Shown here: in pieces, positions 54,507 to 63,084 of the stretch | Numbering within the stretch: position 1 is the first letter of the stretch | Layout of the letters: each line of letters starts with the position of its first letter | From: Ectobacillus sp. JY-23 | GTDB taxonomy: Bacteria; Bacillota; Bacilli; Bacillales; Bacillaceae_G | Assembly (NCBI RefSeq): GCF_023022965.1 | Contig: NZ_CP095462.1 | Span: forward strand, 62,001-126,000 | Length of the DNA stretch: 64,000 bases | Direction of reading: 5' to 3' | Made by a program: the position numbers and the translations under genes | The notes under the pieces: generated by a model | What the model saw: the letters and a program-made list of their open reading frames with translations, nothing else | Database searches by the model: none | Told to the model about the DNA's origin: nothing

Positions 54507-55517
54507 ATGAAGAAGAAAATTACAATTCGAGATGTTGCGAAGCATGCTGGCGTTTCCGTAGCCAGTGTTTCATATGTCGTGAATGGTATCCAAAAGGTAT
54601 CTGAGGAAACAAAGGAGCGTGTACAGCAGGCCATTGCAGAACTTGGATATCAGCCCAATTTCGCTGCCGTCAGTTTATCAAAAAACAGGTCGTATATGAT
54701 TGGTGTGGTTATGCCGCTTATTGAAGATACACTCGCACCCATTTTTAAAGAGAATTCATATTATAGTGAATTTATTAGCGGTATTGAATATATCGCTCGT
54801 AAAAATGGGTATGACTTTTTAATTACTGGTGTAAATAAAGCGGAAGAGTGTAAAAGTTGGATTGCTAAACGCAATCTCGATGGCATTATCTTTCTTGGTA
54901 TGTTTCCTGAGCATTTACATGAAGAAATGAAAACGTTATCTATTCCTATTCTACTTATCGATGCGTATGAGGAATACGCTGATCATTTTCATACCATTCG
55001 TATCGCTGACGAAGAGGGCGGATTTTTAGCGGGACAGCACTTGTTGCAAAAAGGGCATACCAAAATTGCCTATGTAGCCCATAGTAAAAATAGCCCTGTT
55101 GATGCAAGACGTTATATTGGTTACCAACGTGCACTGTATCGTGGAAACGTAAAAGAAGCCCTGCATTTAACGGCAAAATACAGTACTTTTAAAGAAGGAT
55201 ATAAATTGGGGGAAAAGCTTAGTTCTTCCGATGTCACGGCTGTATTTGCTTCTTCTGACCTGGTGGCGCTCGGAATTATGAAAGCGCTACAAGATAGGGG
55301 GAAGAAAGTGCCGACAGACATTGCGGTTGTGGGGTTTGATGATTTGACGGTAAGCAGTTATACATCACCTGAGCTCTCAACCGTTCGGCAGGATGTATTT
55401 CATAAAGGGGCGCTATCAGCTCAAACATTAATTGATGTCATCACAGATCGCCCGCAAGAGACAAAGCATATTGAATTGCCGGTTGAACTCGTTGTTAGAG
55501 AATCATCAAATACATAG
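54507..55517 (+). CDS. LacI-family transcriptional regulator
   Basis: 336 residues. N-terminal [26 protein letters not shown] with hinge helix, then a periplasmic-binding-like effector domain ([37 protein letters not shown]). The effector is unknown, presumably a sugar or glycoside. GGAGG precedes the ATG. First gene of a five-gene operon. Confidence 0.92.
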   Translation: MKKKITIRDVAKHAGVSVASVSYVVNGIQKVSEETKERVQQAIAELGYQPNFAAVSLSKNRSYMIGVVMPLIEDTLAPIFKENSYYSEFISGIEYIARKNGYDFLITGVNKAEECKSWIAKRNLDGIIFLGMFPEHLHEEMKTLSIPILLIDAYEEYADHFHTIRIADEEGGFLAGQHLLQKGHTKIAYVAHSKNSPVDARRYIGYQRALYRGNVKEALHLTAKYSTFKEGYKLGEKLSSSDVTAVFASSDLVALGIMKALQDRGKKVPTDIAVVGFDDLTVSSYTSPELSTVRQDVFHKGALSAQTLIDVITDRPQETKHIELPVELVVRESSNT

Positions 55518-55533
55518 AAAGCAAGGTGTTTAT

Positions 55534-56244
55534 ATGCGTGTAACAGTATGGAATGAAAATCGACATGAACAAAAAAATCCGCTTGTAGCAGAAATATATC
55601 CACAAGGAATTCATACAACTATTGCGTCATTCTTACAAGAAGAGGGTATGCAAGTAGGGACAGCAACACTTGATGAGCCAGAACACGGCTTGACAGATGA
55701 GGTACTTGCAGCTACAGACGTACTCGTATGGTGGGGACATATCGCGCACGAAGAGGTGTCTGATGAGATTGTAAAAAAAGTCCAACAACGCGTACTAGAT
55801 GGTATGGGATTGATTGTTCTTCACTCTGGTCACTTCTCAAAAATCTTTAAAGCATTAATGGGAACAAGTTGTGATTTGAAATGGCGCGAAGCTGGTGAAA
55901 AAGAGCGTCTGTGGGTGCTTGACCCTTCTCATCCAATTGCTGATGGAATTGATGAATACATTGAGCTTGAACAGGAAGAGATGTACGGTGAACATTTTGA
56001 TATTCCGGCGCCTGACGAGCTTGTATTTATGAGCTGGTTCCAAGGCGGCGAGGTGTTCCGCAGCGGCTGTACGTATAAGCGCGGCAACGGGAAAATCTTT
56101 TACTTCCGTCCTGGTCACGAAACATATCCGACATATCACAACAAAGAGATTCAGCGCGTCATTACAAATGGTGTCAAATGGGCGGCGCCAACAGAACGTA
56201 ATCGACCTGTTTACGGCAACGCAAAACCGCTTGAACAGCTGTAA
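55534..56244 (+). CDS. ThuA-domain protein
   Basis: 236 residues, class I glutamine-amidotransferase-like fold: [34 protein letters not shown], and [15 protein letters not shown] with conserved histidines. ThuA of Rhizobium works with ThuB on 3-keto-trehalose. AAGGTG precedes ATG 55534; a frame extending back to 55432 overlaps the lacI end and is unlikely. Followed after 23 bases by a ThuB-like oxidoreductase gene. Confidence 0.88.
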   Translation: MRVTVWNENRHEQKNPLVAEIYPQGIHTTIASFLQEEGMQVGTATLDEPEHGLTDEVLAATDVLVWWGHIAHEEVSDEIVKKVQQRVLDGMGLIVLHSGHFSKIFKALMGTSCDLKWREAGEKERLWVLDPSHPIADGIDEYIELEQEEMYGEHFDIPAPDELVFMSWFQGGEVFRSGCTYKRGNGKIFYFRPGHETYPTYHNKEIQRVITNGVKWAAPTERNRPVYGNAKPLEQL

Positions 56245-56267
56245 AAACATATAAGGGGGAATTTATT

Positions 56268-57287
56268 ATGAAATTAAAAGTCGGAGTTATTGGATGCGGT
56301 AGCATCGCACAGCATCGTCATTTACCGGAATACGCGGCAAATGAGCAAGTAGAGTTAGTAGCAGTATGTGACATTGTATCAGAGCGAGCTGAAGAAATTG
56401 CGGCGAAGTATGGTGCACAAGCGTACACAAATTATGAAGATCTGTTTGTACACGTAGATGCAGTGAGCGTTTGTACACCAAATTACTTACATGCACCAAT
56501 CACCATTGCGGCACTGCGTGCAGGGATACATGTATTATGTGAAAAGCCAATGGCAACATCGAAGGAAGAGGCACAGGCCATGATTGCTGCGGCAAAAGAG
56601 AGCGGGAAAAAGCTTATGATTGCGCACAATCAACGTTTTGTCGCTTCTCATGAAAAAGCGCGTCAGCTGATTCAAAACGGAGAAGTCGGTAAAATTTATA
56701 GCTTCCGCACAGCATTTGGTCATCCGGGGCCTGAGGGATGGAGCGTAGATGGTAAAGAGAGCTGGTTCTTCCAAAAGGAAAAAGCGTTTATCGGTGCAAT
56801 GGGAGACCTTGGTGTTCATAAAACAGATTTACTTCGTTATGTAATCGGTGAAGAATTTACAGAAGTGGGTGCTTTTGTAGAAACGACTGCAAAAGAATTT
56901 GCTGATGTTGATGACACTGCAGTATGTGTATTAAAAACGGAGAGTGGCATCATTGGTACCCTTGCGGCAAGCTGGTCATACCGCCGCGAAGATAACTCTA
57001 CTATTATTTATGGTGAAAAAGCACTGCTTCGCATAGAAGATGACAGTACGTATGGCTTGATTGTACAGTATGCGACGGGTGAAACGGTCAAATATGAGCT
57101 TGGCAAAATTCAAACAAATGAGTCTGGTGGACAGCGAAACTCTCTTGTTATTGAAAAGTTTGTTGGCGCGATTCTCAACGATGAAGAGCCGGCTATTTCT
57201 GGCGAAGAGGGTATGAAATCGTTAGCAGTTATTCTAGCTGCATTGGAGTCAAATGAAACAAAACAAATTGTGAAGGTGACAGTATGA
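56268..57287 (+). CDS. Gfo/Idh/MocA-family oxidoreductase (ThuB-like)
   Basis: 339 residues. Rossmann motif VIGCGSIAQHRHLP, then VCTPNYLHAPITIAAL and the signature CEKPMATS with the catalytic Lys; a helper motif GDLGVHKTDLLRY follows. Oxidises a sugar or keto-sugar with NAD(P). The following gene encodes a paralogue and overlaps by four bases. Confidence 0.9.
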   Translation: MKLKVGVIGCGSIAQHRHLPEYAANEQVELVAVCDIVSERAEEIAAKYGAQAYTNYEDLFVHVDAVSVCTPNYLHAPITIAALRAGIHVLCEKPMATSKEEAQAMIAAAKESGKKLMIAHNQRFVASHEKARQLIQNGEVGKIYSFRTAFGHPGPEGWSVDGKESWFFQKEKAFIGAMGDLGVHKTDLLRYVIGEEFTEVGAFVETTAKEFADVDDTAVCVLKTESGIIGTLAASWSYRREDNSTIIYGEKALLRIEDDSTYGLIVQYATGETVKYELGKIQTNESGGQRNSLVIEKFVGAILNDEEPAISGEEGMKSLAVILAALESNETKQIVKVTV

Positions 57288-58300
57288 TTCGAGTTGGTAT
57301 CATCGGGGTAGGTGGTATTGCCAAAGGGCGCCACATCCCAGCTTTTTTACAGCTGTCTGACTTGTGTCAAGTGACGGCGCTGAGCGATGTGAATAGGGTG
57401 CAAGCAAAAGAAGCGGCAGCACAATTTAACATTCCACACGTATTTGAAAATTACCAGGATATGTTTACGGAAGTTGATGCAGTATGTATTTGTACGCCGA
57501 ATAAATTTCACGCGGAAATTTCCATTGCTGCGCTGGAAGCTGGTGTGCATGTATTATGTGAAAAGCCGATGGCATTGTCTGCGGCAGAGTGTGAAGCGAT
57601 GCTTGCTGCCTCTAAAAAAAGCGGTAAAGTACTTGCCATTGCATATCATTACCGCTTCATGAGAGAATTGCAGGCTGCGAAAAAGCTTATGCAAGAAGGA
57701 GAAATCGGTACACCGCTTGTGGCGCGGGTACAAGCGCTTCGCTACCGCAAAGTACCCGGCTGGGGCGTGTTTACTAACAAAGCATTGCAGGGCGGAGGTA
57801 GCTTAATTGATTATGGCTGTCATCTTTTGGACAGTGCTATTTGGTTAATGGGTAATCCAAAGCATGTGACGGTAAATGGCCGCACTTATAATGTGCTCAG
57901 CAAAACGCCGGGACAGGTGAATCAATGGGGTTCATTCAATCATGAAACGTTTGATGTAGATGATCACGTAACAGCGTACATTACATTTGAAAATGGCGCC
58001 TCGTTATTGCTCGAGACCTCATGGGCGGCGAATATTAAGCAAGATACGGAGCACATCAGTATTTCAGGCACGGCGGGCGGTCTCAACGTATTTCCGTTTG
58101 AATGGTACGGTGCTAAGCACGGTATGCTGTTTAACAGCGAAGCGGCGTGGATTCCAGGAGAAGAAGATCCAAGCATACCGCAGGCGGCTAACTTTTTAGC
58201 AGCTTGTATGGGAAAAGCAGAGCTTGTTGTAAAACCGGAAGAAGCATTACAGGTTTCGCAAATCATTGATGCCATTTATGAAAGTGCAGGAGAATTGTAA
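57284..58300 (+). CDS. Gfo/Idh/MocA-family oxidoreductase, second copy
   Basis: 338 residues. GVGGIAKGRHIP, CTPNKFHAEISIAALEAGVHVLCEKPMAL, and GGSLIDYGCHLLDSAIW. Same family as the preceding gene but clearly diverged, so the two probably act on different intermediates (for example oxidation and re-reduction at C3 of a sugar). Start ATG overlaps the upstream stop. Confidence 0.9.
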   Translation: MIRVGIIGVGGIAKGRHIPAFLQLSDLCQVTALSDVNRVQAKEAAAQFNIPHVFENYQDMFTEVDAVCICTPNKFHAEISIAALEAGVHVLCEKPMALSAAECEAMLAASKKSGKVLAIAYHYRFMRELQAAKKLMQEGEIGTPLVARVQALRYRKVPGWGVFTNKALQGGGSLIDYGCHLLDSAIWLMGNPKHVTVNGRTYNVLSKTPGQVNQWGSFNHETFDVDDHVTAYITFENGASLLLETSWAANIKQDTEHISISGTAGGLNVFPFEWYGAKHGMLFNSEAAWIPGEEDPSIPQAANFLAACMGKAELVVKPEEALQVSQIIDAIYESAGEL

Positions 58301-58314
58301 AGGGGGAGAATCAT

Positions 58315-59283
58315 TTGAAATTGGGAGTATTCACGGTATTATTTGCCGATAAATCATTTACAGACATGCTGGATACGGTACAAGCAGCAGGGTTACAGGC
58401 GGTTGAAATCGGCACGGGCTGCTATCCGGGCAGTGCACATTGCGACCTTGATGGATTGCTTGCAAGTGAAGAGGCGCGCAAAGCATACATGCATGAAATT
58501 GACAAACGTGGTTTAACTATCAGTGCGTTCAGCTGTCACGGTAATCCGATTTCACCAGACAAAGACTTTGCCCAAGCATCGCATGAAACGCTACTAAAAA
58601 CCATTGAGTTAGCTTCTTTGCTACAAGTACCGGTGGTCAACTGCTTCTCAGGAACAGCAGGCGACCATGAGGGCGCGAAGCATCCGAATTGGCCGGTAAC
58701 AGCTTGGCCGAACGAATACAATGATGTACTTCGCTGGCAGTGGGAAGAAAAACTAATACCGTATTGGAAAGAAGTAGGTGCATTTGCGAAGAAGAGTAAC
58801 GTAAAAATTGGTTTAGAACTGCACGGCGGCTTTTTAGTGCATACACCTTATACACTTCTTAAGCTTCGTGAAGCAACATGCGACGCAATTGGTGCTAACC
58901 TTGACCCAAGTCACTTATGGTGGCAAGGCATTGATCCAGTAGCAGCCATTAAAATTTTGGCAAAAGAAGGTGCCATTCATCATTTCCATGCAAAGGACAC
59001 CTATATTGATCAGGACAATGTCAACATGTATGGTTTAACAGATATGCAGCCGTACGGCAGTGTGCAAACACGCGCATGGACATTCCGTTCTGTCGGTTGC
59101 GGTCATAGTCTACAAGAATGGTCCGATATGATGAGCATGCTGCGCACATACGGCTATGACTATGTTGTGAGCATTGAACATGAAGATCCAATTATGTCCA
59201 TTGAAGAGGGCTTTAAGCGAGCGGTAACCAATCTTTCTGCGGTTTTAATTAAAGAACAACCTTCTCAAATGTGGTGGGTGTAA
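58315..59283 (+). CDS. TIM-barrel sugar (phosphate) isomerase/epimerase
   Basis: 322 residues, xylose-isomerase-like barrel. Metal-site candidates: Glu in AVEIGTGC, Glu and His in GLELHGG, Asp/His in NLDPSHLWW, His in HFHAKDTY and Glu in VSIEHEDP. TTG start with AGGGGGA upstream. Members of this family act as epimerases or as lyases on 3-keto-glycosides. Last gene of the operon; no transporter gene is included. Confidence 0.85.
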   Translation: MKLGVFTVLFADKSFTDMLDTVQAAGLQAVEIGTGCYPGSAHCDLDGLLASEEARKAYMHEIDKRGLTISAFSCHGNPISPDKDFAQASHETLLKTIELASLLQVPVVNCFSGTAGDHEGAKHPNWPVTAWPNEYNDVLRWQWEEKLIPYWKEVGAFAKKSNVKIGLELHGGFLVHTPYTLLKLREATCDAIGANLDPSHLWWQGIDPVAAIKILAKEGAIHHFHAKDTYIDQDNVNMYGLTDMQPYGSVQTRAWTFRSVGCGHSLQEWSDMMSMLRTYGYDYVVSIEHEDPIMSIEEGFKRAVTNLSAVLIKEQPSQMWWV

Positions 59284-59315
59284 AAGAAGGCACAGATGTG
59301 TCTTCTTTTTTATAT
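59281..59315 (+). terminator. Terminator of the thuA operon
   Basis: AAAAGAAGGCACA / TGTGTCTTCTTTT, one mismatch, T6 tail. Confidence 0.85.
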
Positions 59316-59589
59316 ACAATTGATGCCTTTTCTAAGAACAAAATAAGAGGGGGAATTAATGGGAAAGCAAAATAAGCCCTTATAATACAACATTAGTAGT
59401 TATAAAACTACATATTTTTCTGATAATTTATATTGACCTGTTCACTATAAAGAACTAAAATAATTATAGTACATGAATATATTATGGTTATTAAAATCAG
59501 TTTTGTTTACAACCATAACAAAACCGACCGGAAACATACACGGAGACGCTGGTGGTTTGTACATACAAAAATAATAAACGGAGGAAACC
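59316..59589. promoter_or_regulatory. Leader region of the exopolysaccharide operon with an inverted repeat
   Basis: GTTTTGTT (59500-59507) and AACAAAAC (59517-59524) form a perfect inverted repeat with a nine-base centre, about 70-90 bases before the first gene; a regulator site is possible. No gene seen in this stretch; I could not fix a promoter. Confidence 0.4.
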
Positions 59590-60288
59590 ATGGAGAAAGA
59601 AATTAACTTAAAAAGTCTGTTTACTGTCATCAAGAGAAGAATAATGGTTGTTGCCGTGTTTGTTCTATTAGCTGGGCTGGTCGGTACTATATATACATTC
59701 TACCTAAAAACGCCATTGTATGCTTCTTCAGCACGAATTTTAATTCAAGCAACACCGGAAGCAATGAACACATTACGTGTAATTATTAAAGAGCCGGTCG
59801 TAATGCAACGTGTTGCACAAGAGCTTAACTTACCACAATCACCAGGTGCGTTAAGCGGGCAAATTAGCACGGAAAATTTACAAGGATCCCAGATCGTTAT
59901 CATTACCGCAGTTGATGCGAATCCCGAAAGAGCAGTGGATATCGTGAATGCTACAGCTGCAATTTACAAAGAAGAAGTTGCCCGTATCATGAACTTTAGC
60001 GGCGTACAAATTCTTGCTGAGGCTGAGATGTCTCCGTATCCAATGCCTATTAATCAAAATCATGTCTCTACTATCATTACAGCTCTCTTAGTGGGATGTA
60101 TACTTAGCGTTGGTTTAGTATTCCTGCTAGATTCCTTTGATGACACGATTAAATCTGAGCGAGATATTGAGAAGTTGTTGGGAGTACCGGTATTGGGAAG
60201 TGTGTCTAAAAACACTCGTCAAAACACATCTGATAAACATAGTAAAAAGCGCCTGGAAGCACTGAGGGGGGAATCCATTGGCTCATAA
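59590..60288 (+). CDS. Wzz-type chain-length / tyrosine kinase modulator protein
   Basis: 232 residues. Two membrane segments (about 19-39 and 158-180) flank an extracytoplasmic Wzz domain; the cytoplasmic tail after residue 185 (SFDDTIKSERDIEKLLGVPVLGSV) is the segment that activates the partner kinase in Gram-positive CapA/YwqC/EpsA proteins. GGAGG precedes the ATG. Overlaps the kinase gene by 11 bases. Confidence 0.9.
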   Translation: MEKEINLKSLFTVIKRRIMVVAVFVLLAGLVGTIYTFYLKTPLYASSARILIQATPEAMNTLRVIIKEPVVMQRVAQELNLPQSPGALSGQISTENLQGSQIVIITAVDANPERAVDIVNATAAIYKEEVARIMNFSGVQILAEAEMSPYPMPINQNHVSTIITALLVGCILSVGLVFLLDSFDDTIKSERDIEKLLGVPVLGSVSKNTRQNTSDKHSKKRLEALRGESIGS

Positions 60289-60901
60289 TAAACAGCTTGT
60301 GTCATATACATCGCCGAACTCCAAGATTTCTGAACAGTATCGTTTAATTCGAACGAACTTGCAGTTTTCGGCAGAGCAAGAAAAAACAATTATTATTACA
60401 TCACCCAGCTACGGAGAAGGAAAAACAACGGTAGCAGCCAACATTGCTGTATCTATGGCACAACAAGGAGAAAATGTGTTGCTGGTTGATGCAGATTTAA
60501 GAAAACCGGAACTGCATGCAATCTTTGAAGTAGACAATAACACGGGATTAACTAGTATTTTGGCAGGGAAAGTAGCGTATGAAGTAACGCTACAAGAAAC
60601 TGAAATTGCAGGACTTCATATATTACCCGCAGGTCCGTATATTCATAATCCAGCGGAGCATCTGGGTATGTCTGCAATGAAACAATTAATTGATATTATA
60701 CGTAAACAATATGACTTTATTATATTTGATACACCACCAGTTTTAGAAGTAACGGATACAAATGTATTAGCTAATCAATGTGATGGTGTAGTCCTTGTCC
60801 TGAAAAGTAACAATACAGATGCGGAAGCTGCAAAAGAAGCACAGCGAATCTTAGGGTTTGCAAATAGCAAATTATTGGGTGCTGTATTAAATCATAAGTA
60901 A
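60278..60901 (+). CDS. CpsD/CapB/EpsB-family tyrosine-protein kinase, no C-terminal Tyr cluster
   Basis: 207 residues, TTG start with GAGGGGG. Walker A SPSYGEGKTT (42-51), Walker A' LLVDADLRKPELH and Walker B FIIFDTPP are intact, so it should bind ATP and the Wzz-type activator. It ends LGAVLNHK, without the tyrosine-rich tail on which family members autophosphorylate. Part of the eps operon. Confidence 0.88.
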   Translation: MAHNKQLVSYTSPNSKISEQYRLIRTNLQFSAEQEKTIIITSPSYGEGKTTVAANIAVSMAQQGENVLLVDADLRKPELHAIFEVDNNTGLTSILAGKVAYEVTLQETEIAGLHILPAGPYIHNPAEHLGMSAMKQLIDIIRKQYDFIIFDTPPVLEVTDTNVLANQCDGVVLVLKSNNTDAEAAKEAQRILGFANSKLLGAVLNHK

Positions 60902-60917
60902 TACATAAGAGTGGACG

Positions 60918-60953
60918 ACGCCCTTATGTTCTTATTTAAGAACATAAGGGCGT
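60918..60953. repeat. 17-bp perfect inverted repeat after the kinase gene
   Basis: Arms 60918-60934 and 60937-60953 (ACGCCCTTATGTTCTTA and complement) with only two bases between; no T-run on either side, so not a normal terminator. Confidence 0.7.
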
Positions 60954-61035
60954 AAACAGAAATGTAATTTACATTCATAGCACCACTTCAAGATTGCAGT
61001 TTTAAATCACAAGACAGGAAGTAAATACTTTTGTA

Positions 61036-61147
61036 CATAAGGTAATGTCTCCTCACCTTTATCACTGGGGGCACTCGGTCATGCTGTGGGTTTTTACCTT
61101 AGACGTTCATCGTCGAGAGTGTGGCGTGAGGAAGGGTTCGATGCCCT
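61036..61147 (+). ncRNA. Probable EAR antitermination element (eps-associated RNA)
   Basis: Lies between an epsB-type kinase gene and an epsC-type gene, the place where EAR is found in Bacillales. It shows nested pairings: AAGGTAA (61039) with TTACCTT (61094), CCTCAC (61051) with GTGAGG (61126), GACG-TTCAT-CGTC (61102-61114), CACTC with GAGTG, and GGG..CCC near the 3' end. EAR lets RNA polymerase read through distant terminators in long exopolysaccharide operons. Assigned by position and fold, not by alignment. Confidence 0.72.
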
Positions 61148-61154
61148 GTATTTT

Positions 61155-61209
61155 ATAAAGTTTTTGCCTGAAACACCTTGAGACAGGGTGCTGCAGGCAA
61201 AAACTTTAT
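61155..61209. repeat. 16-bp perfect inverted repeat in the epsC leader
   Basis: ATAAAGTTTTTGCCTG (61155-61170) and CAGGCAAAAACTTTAT (61194-61209) with a 23-base centre containing a smaller ACACC/GGGTG pairing. Ends 22 bases before the epsC-like start codon. No T-run follows. Confidence 0.7.
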
Positions 61210-61231
61210 CAAATTTAGGAAGGAGTTCTTT

Positions 61232-63046
61232 ATGACGTACAAACAAAGAATGACCGCGCTGATTACCATGGATTCGGCAATCGTTATGGGGACTATTTTT
61301 TTCGGTCATTTTCTTGTAAGCGCAAGTTTGCAAGTCATTACGATGCCCATTGTAATTAGTGCCATTACATTGCTGATGAGTCATCATGTATATGCACTCA
61401 GATACAAGCTGTATAAAAAAGCATGGGAATATGCCAGTGTTGGTGAGCTATTAGGTATTTTTAAAGCTGTTACTTTGTCTATTTTAACGACAGCCGTTAT
61501 GCAACGAGTTTTTATACATGAAACACATTTTCGCCTGCTCATTATTACTTGGATGATACACATTATGCTTATCGGCGGGTCTCGCTTTATATGGCGTATG
61601 TACCGAGATACTTACATGAATCAGGGAACGAGCGCAAAGCGTACGTTAATTATCGGTGCCGGTGCGGCTGGGACGATGATTGCAAGACAACTCCATCAAA
61701 AAGATGCCACACTTTATCCTGTAGCATTTATTGATGATAATCCAAAAAAACATGGACTGGACATTTTAGGTGTACCGGTCGTGGGAGGGGTCGGTTCTAT
61801 TGCTATGGCAGTAGAACATTTTGATATTGAGCACATTGTAATTGCTATCCCTTCTCTTCAAAAAAGAGAATTGAATGTCATCTTCAAAGAATGCTGCAAA
61901 ACAAATGCGAAAACACAAATCCTTCCGATGCTAGAAGATCTTGTAACAGGTAAAGTGTCCGTGAATGAATTTCGTGATGTGCAAGTAGAGGATCTATTAG
62001 GTCGTGATCCAATTGAACTTGATATGCAAAGCATATCTGCATCAGTTACAGGAAAAACAGTTTTGGTAACGGGTGCAGGAGGATCCATTGGCTCTGAAAT
62101 ATGTAGGCAAATTTCAGCGTTTATGCCGAAGCAACTTGTTTTGCTTGGACACGGTGAAAATAGTATTTACTCTATTGAAATGGAATTAAAGGAACGGTAC
62201 AAAAACAGTGATATCGTGTTCATCACAGAAATTGCAGACATTCAAGATGATAAGAAGATGATAGATGTCATGAGTAAACACCAACCGCATGTTGTGTATC
62301 ATGCAGCTGCACATAAGCATGTACCATTGATGGAACGAAACCCCGAGGAAGCTATTAAAAATAATGTAATTGGAACAACAAATGTTGCTAAAGCGGCGAG
62401 TTGGTGCGGTGTAGAAACGTTCGTTATGATTTCAAGCGATAAAGCAGTCAATCCCACTAGCGTTATGGGGGCGACGAAACGGTTGGCGGAAATGATAATT
62501 CAGCATCTTGATAAAACAAGCTCCACTAGGTTTGTTGCTGTTCGATTTGGAAATGTGCTTGGAAGTCGTGGAAGTGTTATTCCACTATTTAAAAAGCAAA
62601 TTCAAAATGGTGGCCCCATTACTGTTACCCATCCTGACATGGAACGCTATTTTATGACCATCCCTGAAGCATCAAGGCTTGTAATTCAAGCTGGAGCGTT
62701 GGCAAAGGGTGGAGAAATCTTTGTGTTGGACATGGGCGAGCCTGTAAAAATTGTAGATTTAGCAAAAAATCTAATTAAATTATCGGGCCATTCTCTAGAA
62801 GATATTGAGATTCAATATAGTGGGATGAGACCTGGAGAAAAATTGTATGAAGAGCTTTTACAAACCGATGAGGTGCACGAGCAACAAATTCATCCAAAAA
62901 TTTATATAGGAAAAACGTCAAATCTTTATATTGATGAAATTCATCGCATTGTTCATTCCTATCATACGTTGTCTCAAGAGCAAATTCGTGAACAAGTACT
63001 TTTACTAGCAAATAAACGCGAGCAGAAAATGTCTGTTACGGGATAA
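61232..63046 (+). CDS. EpsC/CapD-type membrane NDP-sugar 4,6-dehydratase
   Basis: 604 residues. Four N-terminal membrane helices (within about 1-115), a first Rossmann-like domain (LIIGAGAAGTMIARQ), then an extended-SDR domain with VTGAGGSIGSEICRQ and SSDKAVNPTSVMGATK, where Met takes the place of the usual catalytic Tyr, as in PglF/FlaA1-type dehydratases. Makes a UDP-4-keto-6-deoxy-HexNAc for surface polysaccharide. AGGAAGGAG fixes ATG 61232. Confidence 0.92.
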   Translation: MTYKQRMTALITMDSAIVMGTIFFGHFLVSASLQVITMPIVISAITLLMSHHVYALRYKLYKKAWEYASVGELLGIFKAVTLSILTTAVMQRVFIHETHFRLLIITWMIHIMLIGGSRFIWRMYRDTYMNQGTSAKRTLIIGAGAAGTMIARQLHQKDATLYPVAFIDDNPKKHGLDILGVPVVGGVGSIAMAVEHFDIEHIVIAIPSLQKRELNVIFKECCKTNAKTQILPMLEDLVTGKVSVNEFRDVQVEDLLGRDPIELDMQSISASVTGKTVLVTGAGGSIGSEICRQISAFMPKQLVLLGHGENSIYSIEMELKERYKNSDIVFITEIADIQDDKKMIDVMSKHQPHVVYHAAAHKHVPLMERNPEEAIKNNVIGTTNVAKAASWCGVETFVMISSDKAVNPTSVMGATKRLAEMIIQHLDKTSSTRFVAVRFGNVLGSRGSVIPLFKKQIQNGGPITVTHPDMERYFMTIPEASRLVIQAGALAKGGEIFVLDMGEPVKIVDLAKNLIKLSGHSLEDIEIQYSGMRPGEKLYEELLQTDEVHEQQIHPKIYIGKTSNLYIDEIHRIVHSYHTLSQEQIREQVLLLANKREQKMSVTG

Positions 63047-63084
63047 AAATCAGAAAGACCTAATATATAAACAGGGTGATAAAA

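Noticed and set aside
61178-61231. N-terminal extension of the EpsC-like protein starting at 61178
   Set aside because: It would encode the right arm of the inverted repeat and lacks a ribosome site; ATG 61232 has AGGAAGGAG and fits the family.
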